DNA from: JACXVD01 sp020446665
GTDB lineage: Bacteria; Pseudomonadota; Alphaproteobacteria; Sphingomonadales; Sphingomonadaceae
Direction of reading: 5' to 3'
Assembly: GCA_041396905.1 (NCBI GenBank)
Contig: JAWKXQ010000004.1
Span: 1-64,000, forward strand
DNA length: 64,000 nt
Shown: positions 16,428 through 25,184 of the stretch, one piece after another
How the letters are laid out: each line of letters begins with the position of its first letter
How positions within the stretch are numbered: position 1 is the stretch's first letter
Notes under the pieces: model-generated
What the model was told of the DNA's origin: nothing
The model's database searches: none
What the model saw: only the letters and a program-made list of their open reading frames with translations
Position numbers and translations under genes: made by a program

Positions 16428-17903
16428 TCATCCGAAAAGATCGTCCTGCTGCGAGGCAGGGCCGGGCTGGCGCGGCTTTGGCGGGGTCTTGTGTGGGGCC
16501 TTGCGGGGGGGCGGCGGAGCGTCGCCCGTTGCGACCTGCAGCGTCCCGTCACGGAATTTGAGCACCAGAGCGGCTTCTTTCGCAGCCTGCGCCCGGTCAG
16601 TCAGCGTCTTGCCATCTGCATCCATCACCCGCACATAGCCGCGCTGCAGCGGCTTGTCGGGGTGGAGCTGCTGCGCCAGCCGCGCCACGGCCGCCAGCCT
16701 TTCGCGCCGTTCCGCCAGCGGGCGCGTGACCAGCGCCGGGGTAAGCCGCGCCGTGCCGAAACGCTGCCGCGCATCGCGCAGATTGCGTTCGAGCATCGCC
16801 GGGGTGAGGCGCAATTCGCTGAGCCGTTCGCGCCCCTTGCCCGCGCGGTCAGACAAGGCACGGCGCAAGCGTTCAGACAGCTCGTCCAGCTTCTGCGCCT
16901 GTGGCTGCAGCAGCGCCTCCACCTTGGGCAAGCGCTGCTGGCGCGCTTCCAGCCGTTCGCGCGCCAGATCAAGCGGGCGCAGCACGCCGCGTTTCTGCCG
17001 CGCGCCCAGTTCCGCCAGTTGCGCCGCCAGTTCGCGCCGCACCGGCACGGCCATTTCCGCCGCTGCCGTGGGCGTTGGCGCGCGCATATCGGCGGCATAG
17101 TCGCACAATGTCGTATCGGTCTCATGCCCGACAGCAGAGATCACGGGAATCGCGGATTCCGCCACCGCGCGGACCACGACTTCTTCGTTGAAGCTCCACA
17201 AATCCTCGATCGATCCGCCGCCGCGTGCGACGATCACCAGATCGGGCCGGGGGATCGCCCCGCCCGGTTCCAGCGCGGAAAAGCCGTTGACCGCCGCCGC
17301 CACTTGCTCCGCCGCGCCCTTGCCCTGCACCAGCACAGGCCAGACGATCACATGGCTGGGAAAACGATCCGCCAGCCGGTGGAGAATATCGCGGATCACG
17401 GCGCCAGTGGGCGAGGTGACCACGCCGATCGTGCGCGGCAGGAAAGGCAGGCGGCGTTTACGTTCAGGCGCGAACAGCCCCTCTGCCGCCAGCCTTGCGC
17501 GGGTCTTTTCCAGCAGCGCCAGCAGCGCCCCTTCGCCCGCAATCTCCATGCTTTCCATGACGATCTGATATTTGGAGCGGCCCGGATAGGTCGTCAGCTT
17601 GCCGGTTGCGATCACCTCCAGCCCGTCTTCCGGCGCGAAAGGCAGGCGCTGCACACCGCCGCGCCACATCACTGCATCAAGGACGGATTTCTCGTCTTTC
17701 AGGCTGCAATAGAGATGGCCGGAGGCCGCCCGTTTCACGCCCGACAGCTCGCCGCGCAGGCGGACATAGCCAAATTGATCCTCCACCGTGCGCTTCAGCC
17801 GGTTCGATAATTCGGTGATGCTCAGCGGCTCAGCGTTGTCGCCTGCGCGCCCACGCGCTACCAGCCCGCCAAGGGAATCATCAAAGTCATCGGAGCGGGG
17901 CAT
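16428..17903 (-). CDS. xseA: Exodeoxyribonuclease VII large subunit
   Basis: The 491-residue protein has an N-terminal OB-fold (LRGELSGVKRAASGHLYCSLKDEKSVLDAVMW) and the catalytic domain with GVVTSPTGAVIRDILHR, VIVARGGGSIEDLWSFNEE and SAVGHETDTTLCDYAADMRAPTPTAAAE. A long coiled-coil region follows, then a C-terminal strand. It degrades single-stranded DNA with the small subunit XseB, which is not in this window. A Pro/Lys-rich tail is typical for alphaproteobacteria. Its start codon overlaps the purD start codon on the other strand: the four bases CATG at 17901-17904 serve both. Confidence 0.96.
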   Translation of the reverse strand: MPRSDDFDDSLGGLVARGRAGDNAEPLSITELSNRLKRTVEDQFGYVRLRGELSGVKRAASGHLYCSLKDEKSVLDAVMWRGGVQRLPFAPEDGLEVIATGKLTTYPGRSKYQIVMESMEIAGEGALLALLEKTRARLAAEGLFAPERKRRLPFLPRTIGVVTSPTGAVIRDILHRLADRFPSHVIVWPVLVQGKGAAEQVAAAVNGFSALEPGGAIPRPDLVIVARGGGSIEDLWSFNEEVVVRAVAESAIPVISAVGHETDTTLCDYAADMRAPTPTAAAEMAVPVRRELAAQLAELGARQKRGVLRPLDLARERLEARQQRLPKVEALLQPQAQKLDELSERLRRALSDRAGKGRERLSELRLTPAMLERNLRDARQRFGTARLTPALVTRPLAERRERLAAVARLAQQLHPDKPLQRGYVRVMDADGKTLTDRAQAAKEAALVLKFRDGTLQVATGDAPPPPRKAPHKTPPKPRQPGPASQQDDLFG

Positions 17904-19191
17904 GAATATCCTCTTGCTGGGGTCGGGCGGGCGCGAACATGCGCTGGCATGGAAGCTGGCGCAATCCCGTTTGCTGTCGGGCGACGGGGATAAACTCTAT
18001 GCCGCGCCGGGCAACCCCGGCATTGCCGACCATGCCGAATGCGTGGCGCTGGATGCAACCGATCATGCTGCCGTCATCAGCTTTTGCGAGGAAAAGCGCA
18101 TCGGTCTGGTCGTGGTGGGGCCAGAGGCACCGCTGGTTGACGGCTTGAGCGACAGCCTGCGCGCAGAGGGCTTTGCCGTGTTCGGCCCCTCGCAGGCCGC
18201 CGCGCAGCTGGAAGGCAGCAAGGGCTTTACCAAGGATCTGTGCGAGCGCGCGGGCATTCCCACCGCCGGTTATATCCGTACGACCTCGCTGGATCAGGCG
18301 GTGGCCGCGCTCGATACTTTCGCCCCGCCTTTCGTGCTCAAGGCTGATGGTCTGGCCGCGGGCAAGGGTGTGGTGATCGCCGATACACGCGCAGAAGCGG
18401 AAACGGCGCTGGCTGACATGTTTGGCGGTGCCTTTGGCGCAGCTGGTGCAGAAGTGGTGGTCGAGGAATTCATGGCTGGCGAGGAAGCCAGCTTCTTCGC
18501 GCTTACCGACGGCACCAACATCATGACCTTTGGCAGCGCGCAGGATCACAAGCGCGTGGGTGAAGGGGATAACGGCCCCAATACGGGCGGCATGGGCGCC
18601 TATAGCCCTGCCCCGGTGCTGGACCCGCTGACCCGCGGCGAAGTGCTGGAAAAGATCATCGGCCCGACTGTGAAGACCATGGCAGAGGAAGGCATGCCCT
18701 ATTCCGGCGTGCTCTTTGCCGGGCTGATGCTGACCAATGAAGGCCCGAAGCTGATCGAGTACAACTGCCGTTTTGGCGACCCGGAATGCCAGGTGCTGAT
18801 GATGCGGCTGGAGAGCGATCTGGGCGAATTGCTGCTCGCCTGTGCGGAAAACCGCCTTGGCTCTGCCCAACGTGCGAAGATGCGCCGTGAGACTGCGCTG
18901 ACCGTGGTGATGGCCGCCAATGGCTATCCGGGTACACCGGAAAAGGGCGGCACGATTGATCTGGGCGCGGCCGAAGCGGATGGCGCGAAAATCTTCCATG
19001 CGGGGACGAAGCTGGACGGCGCACAACTGGTCGCCAATGGCGGGCGCGTGCTCAATGTCACTGCGCTGGGCGAGAATGTCACCACAGCGCAGGCCGCCGC
19101 CTACAAGGCCGTGGATGAAGTGAACTTCCCCACCGGCTTCTGCCGCCGCGATATCGGCTGGCGGGAGGTTGCGCGGGAGGCGCTGGGTTAA
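17902..19191 (+). CDS. purD: Phosphoribosylamine-glycine ligase
   Basis: The 429-residue ATP-grasp enzyme begins MNILLLGSGGREHALAWKLAQS. It has GPEAPLVDGLSD, the P-loop-like FVLKADGLAAGKGVVIA, and the ATP-grasp core GDNGPNTGGMGAYSPAP and YNCRFGDPECQ. It makes glycinamide ribonucleotide, step two of purine synthesis. The frame is open further upstream, but ATG 17902 gives the standard N-terminus. It shares two bases with the xseA start on the other strand, so its ribosome site lies inside xseA (GCGGGG just before). A hairpin follows the stop. Confidence 0.96.
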   Translation: MNILLLGSGGREHALAWKLAQSRLLSGDGDKLYAAPGNPGIADHAECVALDATDHAAVISFCEEKRIGLVVVGPEAPLVDGLSDSLRAEGFAVFGPSQAAAQLEGSKGFTKDLCERAGIPTAGYIRTTSLDQAVAALDTFAPPFVLKADGLAAGKGVVIADTRAEAETALADMFGGAFGAAGAEVVVEEFMAGEEASFFALTDGTNIMTFGSAQDHKRVGEGDNGPNTGGMGAYSPAPVLDPLTRGEVLEKIIGPTVKTMAEEGMPYSGVLFAGLMLTNEGPKLIEYNCRFGDPECQVLMMRLESDLGELLLACAENRLGSAQRAKMRRETALTVVMAANGYPGTPEKGGTIDLGAAEADGAKIFHAGTKLDGAQLVANGGRVLNVTALGENVTTAQAAAYKAVDEVNFPTGFCRRDIGWREVAREALG

Positions 19192-19197
19192 TCAACA

Positions 19198-19233
19198 ATC
19201 CTCCCCAGTTTGCGACAGCCAAATGGGGAGGAT
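19198..19233. terminator. Hairpin between convergent purD and the 19244 gene
   Basis: ATCCTCCCCA (19198-19207) and TGGGGAGGAT (19224-19233) are exact inverted repeats, and the inner TTTG/CAAA extends the stem. It begins 7 bases after the purD stop and ends 11 before the end of the opposing gene. There is no T-run. A bidirectional terminator or mRNA 3'-end stabiliser is likely. Confidence 0.65.
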
Positions 19234-19243
19234 CATGCCAGAC

Positions 19244-19810
19244 TCAGTTCTGCTTGAGATAATCCCGATGCGGGCCGTATTCGCCGGGATCGGGCGCCGC
19301 GGGGCAAGCGTTTGGCTTCACTTCCGCCCGCAGAATCTTTGAGCCGCTATACCAGAGGCGGACTTCGCTATCGGCGTGGATCGGCCCGCCATTGGAAGCG
19401 GTATTGTTGAACGCCGCATGCAGTCTGAAATCCGAATGGCGGAAGATTCTCCCACCTAGCGCGACTGTCTCGCGATCATGACCGGCTTCAGGCATAGGAT
19501 GATAATAGTCGAGGCAACCGGCAACGAAATCAGCCTCCCCCTGCGCCAATAAAGCGCGCAACCGGCTTCGCTCTAGAAACTGGACAACTGCAATCACAAT
19601 CACCCCCGCCAAGAGCAGGGCCAGCAAGGCTCTATAGCCATAGATCAGCCACCGCATCACCGGTTCTTCCGGCAGCGCCCGCCGCCATTCGAGCAGGTTT
19701 GCCAGCAGCAGAATTGCCGGGAAGAGATATAACGGCCAGACCCCCGCAAACCAGAAATCTGGCCAACGGGTCAGATCAAAGGCGAGCGTAAATCCCGGCG
19801 GCGGCTGCAA
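19244..19810 (-). CDS. Hypothetical membrane protein, two N-terminal transmembrane segments
   Basis: The 188-residue protein has two hydrophobic helices in the first 80 residues (WPLYLFPAILLLANLL and YRALLALLLAGVIVIAVVQFL) and then a soluble domain rich in His, Tyr and Trp (DYYHPMPEAGHDRE, EVRLWYSGSKILRAEVK). The C-terminus has two Cys-Pro-type turns. I do not recognise the family. It starts one base after the adenosine kinase stop, so it is read from the same transcript. The two do not obviously share a function. Confidence 0.7.
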   Translation of the reverse strand: MQPPPGFTLAFDLTRWPDFWFAGVWPLYLFPAILLLANLLEWRRALPEEPVMRWLIYGYRALLALLLAGVIVIAVVQFLERSRLRALLAQGEADFVAGCLDYYHPMPEAGHDRETVALGGRIFRHSDFRLHAAFNNTASNGGPIHADSEVRLWYSGSKILRAEVKPNACPAAPDPGEYGPHRDYLKQN

Positions 19811-19811
19811 A

Positions 19812-20810
19812 TCAGCCGCCCAGCTTTTCCGCCATCAACGCCTTCAGATCCGCTTCGGGCCGTGCGCCGTAGTGGCTGATGATCTCTGCCGCTGCGATGG
19901 CGCCCATGCGCAGGCAAGTCGCGAGATCGGCACCTTTCACATGCCCGTGGAGGAAACCAGCGGCGAACAGATCGCCCGCGCCGGTCGTGTCCACCACTTC
20001 GTCTACCGGTTCCGCCGCCACTTCGGCCCGTTCACCATTGGCAACAGCCACCGCGCCTTCTTCGCTGCGGGTGACGACCAGAACGGGAACCTTGGGTGCC
20101 AGCGCGGCAATCCCGGCATCGAAATCATCCTCGCCGGTCAGCGCGGCCAGCTCGACATGGTTGGCGAAGAGGATGTCGATCAGCCCCTCTTCAACCAGAG
20201 CGCGGAAATCGTCGCCATGGCGCGAAATCACGAAAGCATCGGAGAGCGTGAAAGCGACCTTGCGGCCTGCCGCACGAGCCGCATCAATTGCCTTGCGCAT
20301 CGCCGCGCGCGGCTCTTCGGGATCCCACAGATACCCTTCGAGGTAGAGGATGCTGGCCGAGGCAATCGCATCCAGATCAAGCGCGGCAGCCGGCAAATAC
20401 TGGCTCGCCCCAAGGAAGGTGTTCATCGTGCGCTGCGCATCGGGCGTCACGAAGATCAGGCAGCGCGCGGTCGGCGGATCACCGGCTCGCGGCGCGGTGT
20501 CGAAATCGATTCCGACAGCGCGAATATCATGCGCGAAGACTTCGCCCAGCTGATCATCCGCCACCTGCCCGATAAAGGCGCATTGCGAACCGAGTGCGGA
20601 AAGACCCGCCAGCGTATTGGCCGCCGATCCGCCAGAAATCTCGCGCGCGGGGCCCATCGCATCATACAGCTCATGCGCGCGGTCTGTATCGACCAGCGTC
20701 ATCCCGCCTTTGGCCAGACCCAGCTCGTCAATGAGTTCGTCCTTGCAAGCGGACATCACGTCAACAATGGCATTGCCGATGGCAATCACGTCATAGCGGG
20801 GGTCTGTCAT
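19812..20810 (-). CDS. Adenosine kinase (PfkB family)
   Basis: The 332-residue protein carries the PfkB family signatures: ISGGSAANTLAGLSALG near residue 60 (nucleoside binding) and DTTGAGDLFAAGFLHG near residue 270, with the catalytic Asp of GAGD and the anion hole. The N-terminal AIGNAIVDVM and FIGQVADDQLG are typical of bacterial adenosine or ribokinase-like kinases called adenosine kinase in alphaproteobacteria. It would phosphorylate adenosine to AMP in purine salvage. The substrate is assigned by resemblance only and another nucleoside or sugar is possible. It is divergent from the EI24 gene at 20910. Confidence 0.85.
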   Translation of the reverse strand: MTDPRYDVIAIGNAIVDVMSACKDELIDELGLAKGGMTLVDTDRAHELYDAMGPAREISGGSAANTLAGLSALGSQCAFIGQVADDQLGEVFAHDIRAVGIDFDTAPRAGDPPTARCLIFVTPDAQRTMNTFLGASQYLPAAALDLDAIASASILYLEGYLWDPEEPRAAMRKAIDAARAAGRKVAFTLSDAFVISRHGDDFRALVEEGLIDILFANHVELAALTGEDDFDAGIAALAPKVPVLVVTRSEEGAVAVANGERAEVAAEPVDEVVDTTGAGDLFAAGFLHGHVKGADLATCLRMGAIAAAEIISHYGARPEADLKALMAEKLGG

Positions 20811-20909
20811 GGGTATTCCTGATTGTCTGGGAAAGGGAATAACTGCTTTGCTGCGCCGCCTAGCGCGTCAGGCTCGCCACGCCAAGGCCAAGCGGCTAGG
20901 TATGTAGCC

Positions 20910-21614
20910 ATGAAACAGGTTTTCTCCGCATTGGCACGTGCACTGGGCCAGTTGGGCGACCGTGCTGTGCTGGAAATTGTCGCCAAGTCCATGGCGCTGA
21001 CGCTGGCAGTGTTTGCCGCAGCCGGGGTGGCGATCTGGGCTGCAATGCGCTGGCTGCTGGCGGATCTTGAAATCCCTTACAGCAATGAAGTGGGCGCGGT
21101 GCTGGGCGTGGTTCTGGCCATCCTCGGCGGCTGGCTGCTGTTCCGCTTTGTTGCTCTGGCCGTGCTGCAATTCTTTGCCGATGAAGTGGTGCAGGCGGTG
21201 GAACGCAAGCATTATCCTGCTGCCGCTGCCAAGGCGCGGACCCTGCCTTTCGCCGAAGAACTGGCAAACAGTTTGCGCGGGCTGGGCCGGGCATTGCTGA
21301 TCAATCTCGTCGCGCTGCCCATCGGGCTGGTGCTGCTGGTGACGGGCATTGGCACAGCAATCTGGTTCTGGGCGGTCAATGCCTGGCTGCTGGGGCGCGA
21401 ATTGCAGGACATGGCGTGGTTGCGCCATGCCCATGCGCCGGGTGCCCCGGCCCCGTTAAGCGGTGGAACGCGCTTTTTGCTCGGTGGAGCGATTGCTGCG
21501 CTGCTGCTGGTCCCTTTCGCCAATTTGCTCGCTCCGGTAATCGGAGCAGCAGCGGCGGTGCATCTGGTGCAGCGGCGCGCCGGGAATGAGTGCGGGAATC
21601 GGGATCATGCGTAA
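20910..21614 (+). CDS. EI24/CysZ-like membrane protein
   Basis: The 234-residue protein has about six hydrophobic segments, with the EI24 (PF07264) features FFADEVVQAVERKHYPAAAAKAR and ELANSLRGLGRALLINLVALPIGLVLLV. The characteristic ending is WFWAVNAWLLGRELQDMAWLRH then GGTRFLLGG. The family includes the sulfate transporter CysZ, but the alphaproteobacterial branch is of unknown substrate. The start ATG 20910 follows a GGCTAGGTATG element. The last 8 bases overlap the next gene, a small lipoprotein. Confidence 0.8.
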   Translation: MKQVFSALARALGQLGDRAVLEIVAKSMALTLAVFAAAGVAIWAAMRWLLADLEIPYSNEVGAVLGVVLAILGGWLLFRFVALAVLQFFADEVVQAVERKHYPAAAAKARTLPFAEELANSLRGLGRALLINLVALPIGLVLLVTGIGTAIWFWAVNAWLLGRELQDMAWLRHAHAPGAPAPLSGGTRFLLGGAIAALLLVPFANLLAPVIGAAAAVHLVQRRAGNECGNRDHA

Positions 21615-22059
21615 AACCAACGGCTTTGCACTGCTTTGCGGCACGGCGCTGCTCGCCGCTTGCGGCAGCGCGACGACAGGGACCACACCGGTGCGCACCA
21701 CTACGGCGCCGGTAAGCAAGCCAGTGCGGACCACCACAGCCATCCCGCCCAGCCAGCCCCCGCGCACCGCTCCCGGCAGTTTCCGCCCGGCCCGGGTGAT
21801 GCAAGTGCCGGGGCTGGAAGGGGTAATCGGTTCCAATGCTGACGGTTTGCAGCGCCAGTTCGGCCTTGCCCGGCTTGATGTGTGGGAAGGCGATGTGCGC
21901 AAGCTGCAATTCAGCGGTGATGCCTGCGTGCTGGATATCTATCTCTATCCCGCACAACCCGGCGCAGAACCTCAGGCGACCTATCTCGATGCGCGCCGTG
22001 CCAGTGACGGGCTGGATGTGGACCGCGTCGCCTGTGTAAAGGCGCTGCGCGGGCGGTAA
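21607..22059 (+). CDS. Small lipoprotein with Thr/Pro-rich linker
   Basis: The 150-residue protein starts with a type II signal peptide ending LLAAC, with lipidated Cys19. It is followed by a low-complexity Thr/Pro segment containing PVRTTTAP and PVRTTTAI, an exact heptad repeat. The globular end (PGLEGVIGSNADGLQRQFGLARLDVWEGDVRKLQFSG and CVLDIYLYPAQPG) resembles exported lipoproteins that follow EI24 genes in sphingomonads. An earlier ATG at 21586 adds seven residues but has no better ribosome site. The overlap with the EI24 gene indicates a shared transcript. The function is unknown. Confidence 0.75.
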   Translation: MRKTNGFALLCGTALLAACGSATTGTTPVRTTTAPVSKPVRTTTAIPPSQPPRTAPGSFRPARVMQVPGLEGVIGSNADGLQRQFGLARLDVWEGDVRKLQFSGDACVLDIYLYPAQPGAEPQATYLDARRASDGLDVDRVACVKALRGR

Positions 22060-22121
22060 TTTACCGCGTTTTAAGGCTGATTTGCGATAGGGGCGGGAAC
22101 TGAAAACGGGGATCCCGCCAC

Positions 22122-23063
22122 ATGAGCTACCAGTTTGCTGATCTTGCCCGGGCAGTCGCTGCCGACGGACAGGCCTCTTCCGATGAAATCCTCGCCCTGC
22201 GCCGCCTTGGCTGGGGGGATGGGCAGATCCATCGCGAGGAAGCCGAAGCCATTTTCGCGGTCAATCGCCAACTGATTGATCGCACGGAAGAATGGGTCGA
22301 TTTCTTTGTCGAAGCACTGGGCGAATTCATCGTCAATGGCACAGAGCCGCGCGGCTATGTCGACGAGGAAGAGGGACAATGGCTGATCGGCGCGATTGAC
22401 CATGATGGCCGGCTGGAAAGCATGGCGGAACTGGAACTGCTGGTGCGCGTGATGGAACGCTCCACCAATGTGCCGGACAGTCTGAAACATTATGCGCTGC
22501 GCCAGGTCGAACAGGCCGTGCTGAGCGGCACTGGCCCGACGCGCTGTGGCGGTGAATTATCCGATACGCATATTACCGCGGCGGAATGCAAGCTGGTGCG
22601 CCGGATCATCTTTGCCAGTGGCGGGCATGGCCCGGCTGCTGTCACCCGTTACGATGCGGAAATGTTGTTCCGCCTGAAGGACGAGACGCTGTCCGAAGCC
22701 AATGATGCCGCGTGGGATCAGCTCTTCGTCGATGGCGTGGCCAATTATCTCAAGGGGTTCCAGCTTGCCAATGCGCAGATCAGCCATGAGCGCGCGAAAG
22801 AGCTGGAATCCTTCATCGCGGATAACCGCCCGCGCGTAGGCCGGTTCTTCGGCCAGATGGCGCGCGAAATGCCGCAGGTCCGCAACCATTTCGGCAAGGT
22901 GTTTGGCCGGAATACGGGCGGCACCAGCTATGTCGAGGCAGAGGCTGCGGGCAATCTCGTCACCAGTGATGAAGAAGCATGGCTGGAAAAGATGATCGAC
23001 GCCGATGGCGCTGTCGATGATCTGGAGCGCGCCTTGCTGGCGCGGATTGCCGCGGGGGATTGA
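22122..23063 (+). CDS. Conserved hypothetical protein with repeated TerB-like Asp-Gly motifs
   Basis: The 313-residue soluble protein has no signal peptide. Three positions carry a similar D-x-D-G or DG pattern followed by a Glu: VAADGQASSDEI near 12, IDHDGRLESMAELE near 93, and IDADGAVDDLERALL near 298. They read as EF-hand-like or TerB-like metal-binding turns. The rest is helical. TerB-like proteins bind divalent metals and are linked to tellurite or stress response, but here this is only a pattern-based suggestion. It stands alone, with a short gap before the convergent sufA. Confidence 0.65.
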   Translation: MSYQFADLARAVAADGQASSDEILALRRLGWGDGQIHREEAEAIFAVNRQLIDRTEEWVDFFVEALGEFIVNGTEPRGYVDEEEGQWLIGAIDHDGRLESMAELELLVRVMERSTNVPDSLKHYALRQVEQAVLSGTGPTRCGGELSDTHITAAECKLVRRIIFASGGHGPAAVTRYDAEMLFRLKDETLSEANDAAWDQLFVDGVANYLKGFQLANAQISHERAKELESFIADNRPRVGRFFGQMAREMPQVRNHFGKVFGRNTGGTSYVEAEAAGNLVTSDEEAWLEKMIDADGAVDDLERALLARIAAGD

Positions 23064-23104
23064 GCGGTCAGGAGGGCGCTGGCAGCCCTCCACCACCGCG
23101 CCAA

Positions 23105-23464
23105 TCAGACCATGAAGGACTCGCCGCAGCCGCAGGCGCCCTTGGCATTGGGGTTTTCAAAGGTGAATCCGGCGGTGAAATCGTCTTCCTGCCAGTCCAT
23201 CACACTGCCCACGAGATAGAGCACGCTCGCACCATCAATGTAGAATGTGCCGCCCGGTGTTTCGATTTTCTCGTCGAAACCAACCTCTTCGCTGACATAA
23301 TCGACCGAATAGGCGAGGCCTGAGCAGCCCCGGCGCGGGGTGGAGAGCTTCACGCCAATGGCATCCTCGGGCGCCTTGCTCATCAGTTCGGCAATGCGCG
23401 CCTCAGCGGCGGGAGTCAGCGTGACAGCGGCAGGGCGCTGGCGGGTTTTCGTGTCAGTCATCAC
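23105..23464 (-). CDS. sufA: SufA-type iron-sulfur carrier
   Basis: The 119-residue A-type carrier has the three conserved cysteines: one in RRGCSGLAYSVDYV and two in the ending ACGCGESF. A-type proteins receive Fe-S clusters from the SufBCD scaffold and deliver them to apo-targets. The last gene of the suf operon on the minus strand, it starts within the stop codon of the DUF59 gene (ATGA overlap). The N-terminal 15 residues are basic and variable. A second A-type protein, ErpA, is at 54339. Confidence 0.92.
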   Translation of the reverse strand: MMTDTKTRQRPAAVTLTPAAEARIAELMSKAPEDAIGVKLSTPRRGCSGLAYSVDYVSEEVGFDEKIETPGGTFYIDGASVLYLVGSVMDWQEDDFTAGFTFENPNAKGACGCGESFMV

Positions 23465-23964
23465 AGCATCCCCAATTCGAGGCGGGCTTCATCGCTCATC
23501 TTGTCCGGGCTCCATGGCGGATCCCAGACCAGCACCACTTCCGCATCGCGCACACCGGGCACAGCGCCCACACGCAGTTCCACTTCACCGGGCATGCTCT
23601 CTGCCACCGGGCAGTGGGGCGTGGTCAGCGTCATGGTTACGATTGCATCGCTTTCCTGCGTAATATCAACCGTATAGATCAGGCCCAGATCATAGATATT
23701 GACGGGGATTTCCGGATCGAAAATCTCCTTCAGCGCAGCCACGACCTCTTCATACAGTTCCCCGCCCGGTTCGCCGGTGGGCACATTCTCCGGCTTCTTC
23801 TGCAGGAAGCCTTCGAGATAATCGCGTTTGCGCTCCAGCTTTGCCCCGGCGCTTTCCGCATCGGGATCAACCGCGTCAGACACGCGGGCGCGCGGGGGCT
23901 TCACCACCGTTTCATTGGGGGCCGGAGCCGCTACATAATCCTTGTCCGAATGCTCTTCGCTCAT
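23461..23964 (-). CDS. DUF59 (MIP18-like) SUF assembly protein
   Basis: The 167-residue protein has a disordered N-terminal 60 residues and the DUF59 domain at about 70-165: EEVVAALKEIFDPEIPVNIYDLGLIYTV, VTMTLTTPHCPVAESMPGEV (key Cys in TPHCP) and VVLVWDPPWSPDKMSDEARLELGM. Called SufT in some bacteria, it helps Fe-S cluster maturation with SufBCD. It overlaps both neighbours, sufS and sufA, by four bases. Naming it SufT follows the domain and context only. Confidence 0.88.
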   Translation of the reverse strand: MSEEHSDKDYVAAPAPNETVVKPPRARVSDAVDPDAESAGAKLERKRDYLEGFLQKKPENVPTGEPGGELYEEVVAALKEIFDPEIPVNIYDLGLIYTVDITQESDAIVTMTLTTPHCPVAESMPGEVELRVGAVPGVRDAEVVLVWDPPWSPDKMSDEARLELGML

Positions 23965-25184
23965 CCGAAAATCCTCTTGGTTCGCTCGATCCCGCGCAGC
24001 AGCGCGGCGATATCTTCCTGATTATTATAGAGACCAAAGCTGGCGCGGGCAGTCGCGGGGACACCCAGATGGTCCATCAGCGGCTGCGCGCAGTGATGGC
24101 CCGCGCGGATCGCCACATTCTCTTCGTCCAATATGGTGCCGAGGTCGTGCGGATGCACCCCGTCCAGCGCAAAACTGACGATTCCGGCGCTTTCCGCCGG
24201 GCCGAACAGCGTCACATCGTTCATCGCACCGAGCGCTTCGCGCAAGTCGCGTACCAGCGCCTCTTCATGCGCGGCGATCTTTTCGACAGTGTGGAATTCG
24301 ACATAGGCAATCGCTGCGGCAAAACCGATGGCTTCGACAATGGCGGGCGTGCCAGCTTCAAAGCGCTGCGGGGCGGGTGCATAAGTCGTCTTGTCAAAAG
24401 TCACGCGGTCGATCATCGCGCCGCCGCCCTGCCAAGGGGGCATGGCATCGAGGATCTCCGCCTTCGCCCAAAGCGCGCCGATCCCGGTCGGGCCATAGAG
24501 CTTATGCGCTGAAAAGGCGTAAAAATCACAGCCGAGCGCAGCAACATCCACCGGCAGGCGGGGCACGGCCTGACAGCCATCGAGCAGGATTTTCGCGCCC
24601 ACATCATGCGCCAGCTTCACTGCATGCGGCGCGTCGAGCACGGAGCCGAGCACATTGGAGACATGCGCGAAGGCGACCAGCTTGTGCTGCCCCGTGAGCA
24701 TTTTTTCCGCTTCGACCAGGTCGATCCGTCCATCGACAGTCAGCGGGCAAATGTCGATTTCCGCGCCGACCTTCTCCGCCACGATCTGCCAGGGCACGAT
24801 ATTGGAATGATGCTCCAGCACGGAGAGCAGGATCCGGTCGCCTTCGCGCAAAGTGTTGAGCGCCCAGCTATAGGCCACGAGATTGATCGCTTCGGTCGCA
24901 CCGCGGGTGAAGACGATCTCCTCTTCCTGCGCCCCGATAAAGCCCGCGACCCTGCGCCGTGCGGCTTCGTAAGCCAGCGTCATTTCTGCCGAGCGGGCAT
25001 AGACCCCGCGATGCACTGTCGCATAATCCGCCCCGATCGCGCGGGTCACTGCGTCAATCACTGCCTGCGGCTTCTGCGCGGTCGCCCCGGTATCGAGATA
25101 ATGCCAGGGCGCACCATCGGCAGTCAGCAGGCCGGGAAAATCGGCGCGCGCATCCGCGAGGGGAGAGAGGGCCTGCACAGTCAC
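23961..25184 (-). CDS. sufS: Cysteine desulfurase SufS
   Basis: The protein has 407 residues from GTG 25184, which overlaps the sufD stop by four bases; the frame runs open further upstream inside sufD. Features are those of group II desulfurases: HRGVYARSAEMTLAYEAARRRVAGF, FTRGATEAINLVAYS, the PLP-lysine region FSAHKLYGPTGIGAL, and the active-site Cys in RAGHHCAQPLM. It removes sulfur from cysteine and hands it to the SufBCD scaffold. No SufE is seen in this window. The DUF59 gene follows with a 4-base overlap. Confidence 0.95.
   Translation of the reverse strand: MTVQALSPLADARADFPGLLTADGAPWHYLDTGATAQKPQAVIDAVTRAIGADYATVHRGVYARSAEMTLAYEAARRRVAGFIGAQEEEIVFTRGATEAINLVAYSWALNTLREGDRILLSVLEHHSNIVPWQIVAEKVGAEIDICPLTVDGRIDLVEAEKMLTGQHKLVAFAHVSNVLGSVLDAPHAVKLAHDVGAKILLDGCQAVPRLPVDVAALGCDFYAFSAHKLYGPTGIGALWAKAEILDAMPPWQGGGAMIDRVTFDKTTYAPAPQRFEAGTPAIVEAIGFAAAIAYVEFHTVEKIAAHEEALVRDLREALGAMNDVTLFGPAESAGIVSFALDGVHPHDLGTILDEENVAIRAGHHCAQPLMDHLGVPATARASFGLYNNQEDIAALLRGIERTKRIFG

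Noticed and set aside
16491..17810. 439-residue plus-strand frame opposite xseA
   Set aside because: xseA has full family motifs on the other strand, and this frame is Gln/Arg/His-rich as expected for antisense of a GC-rich gene.
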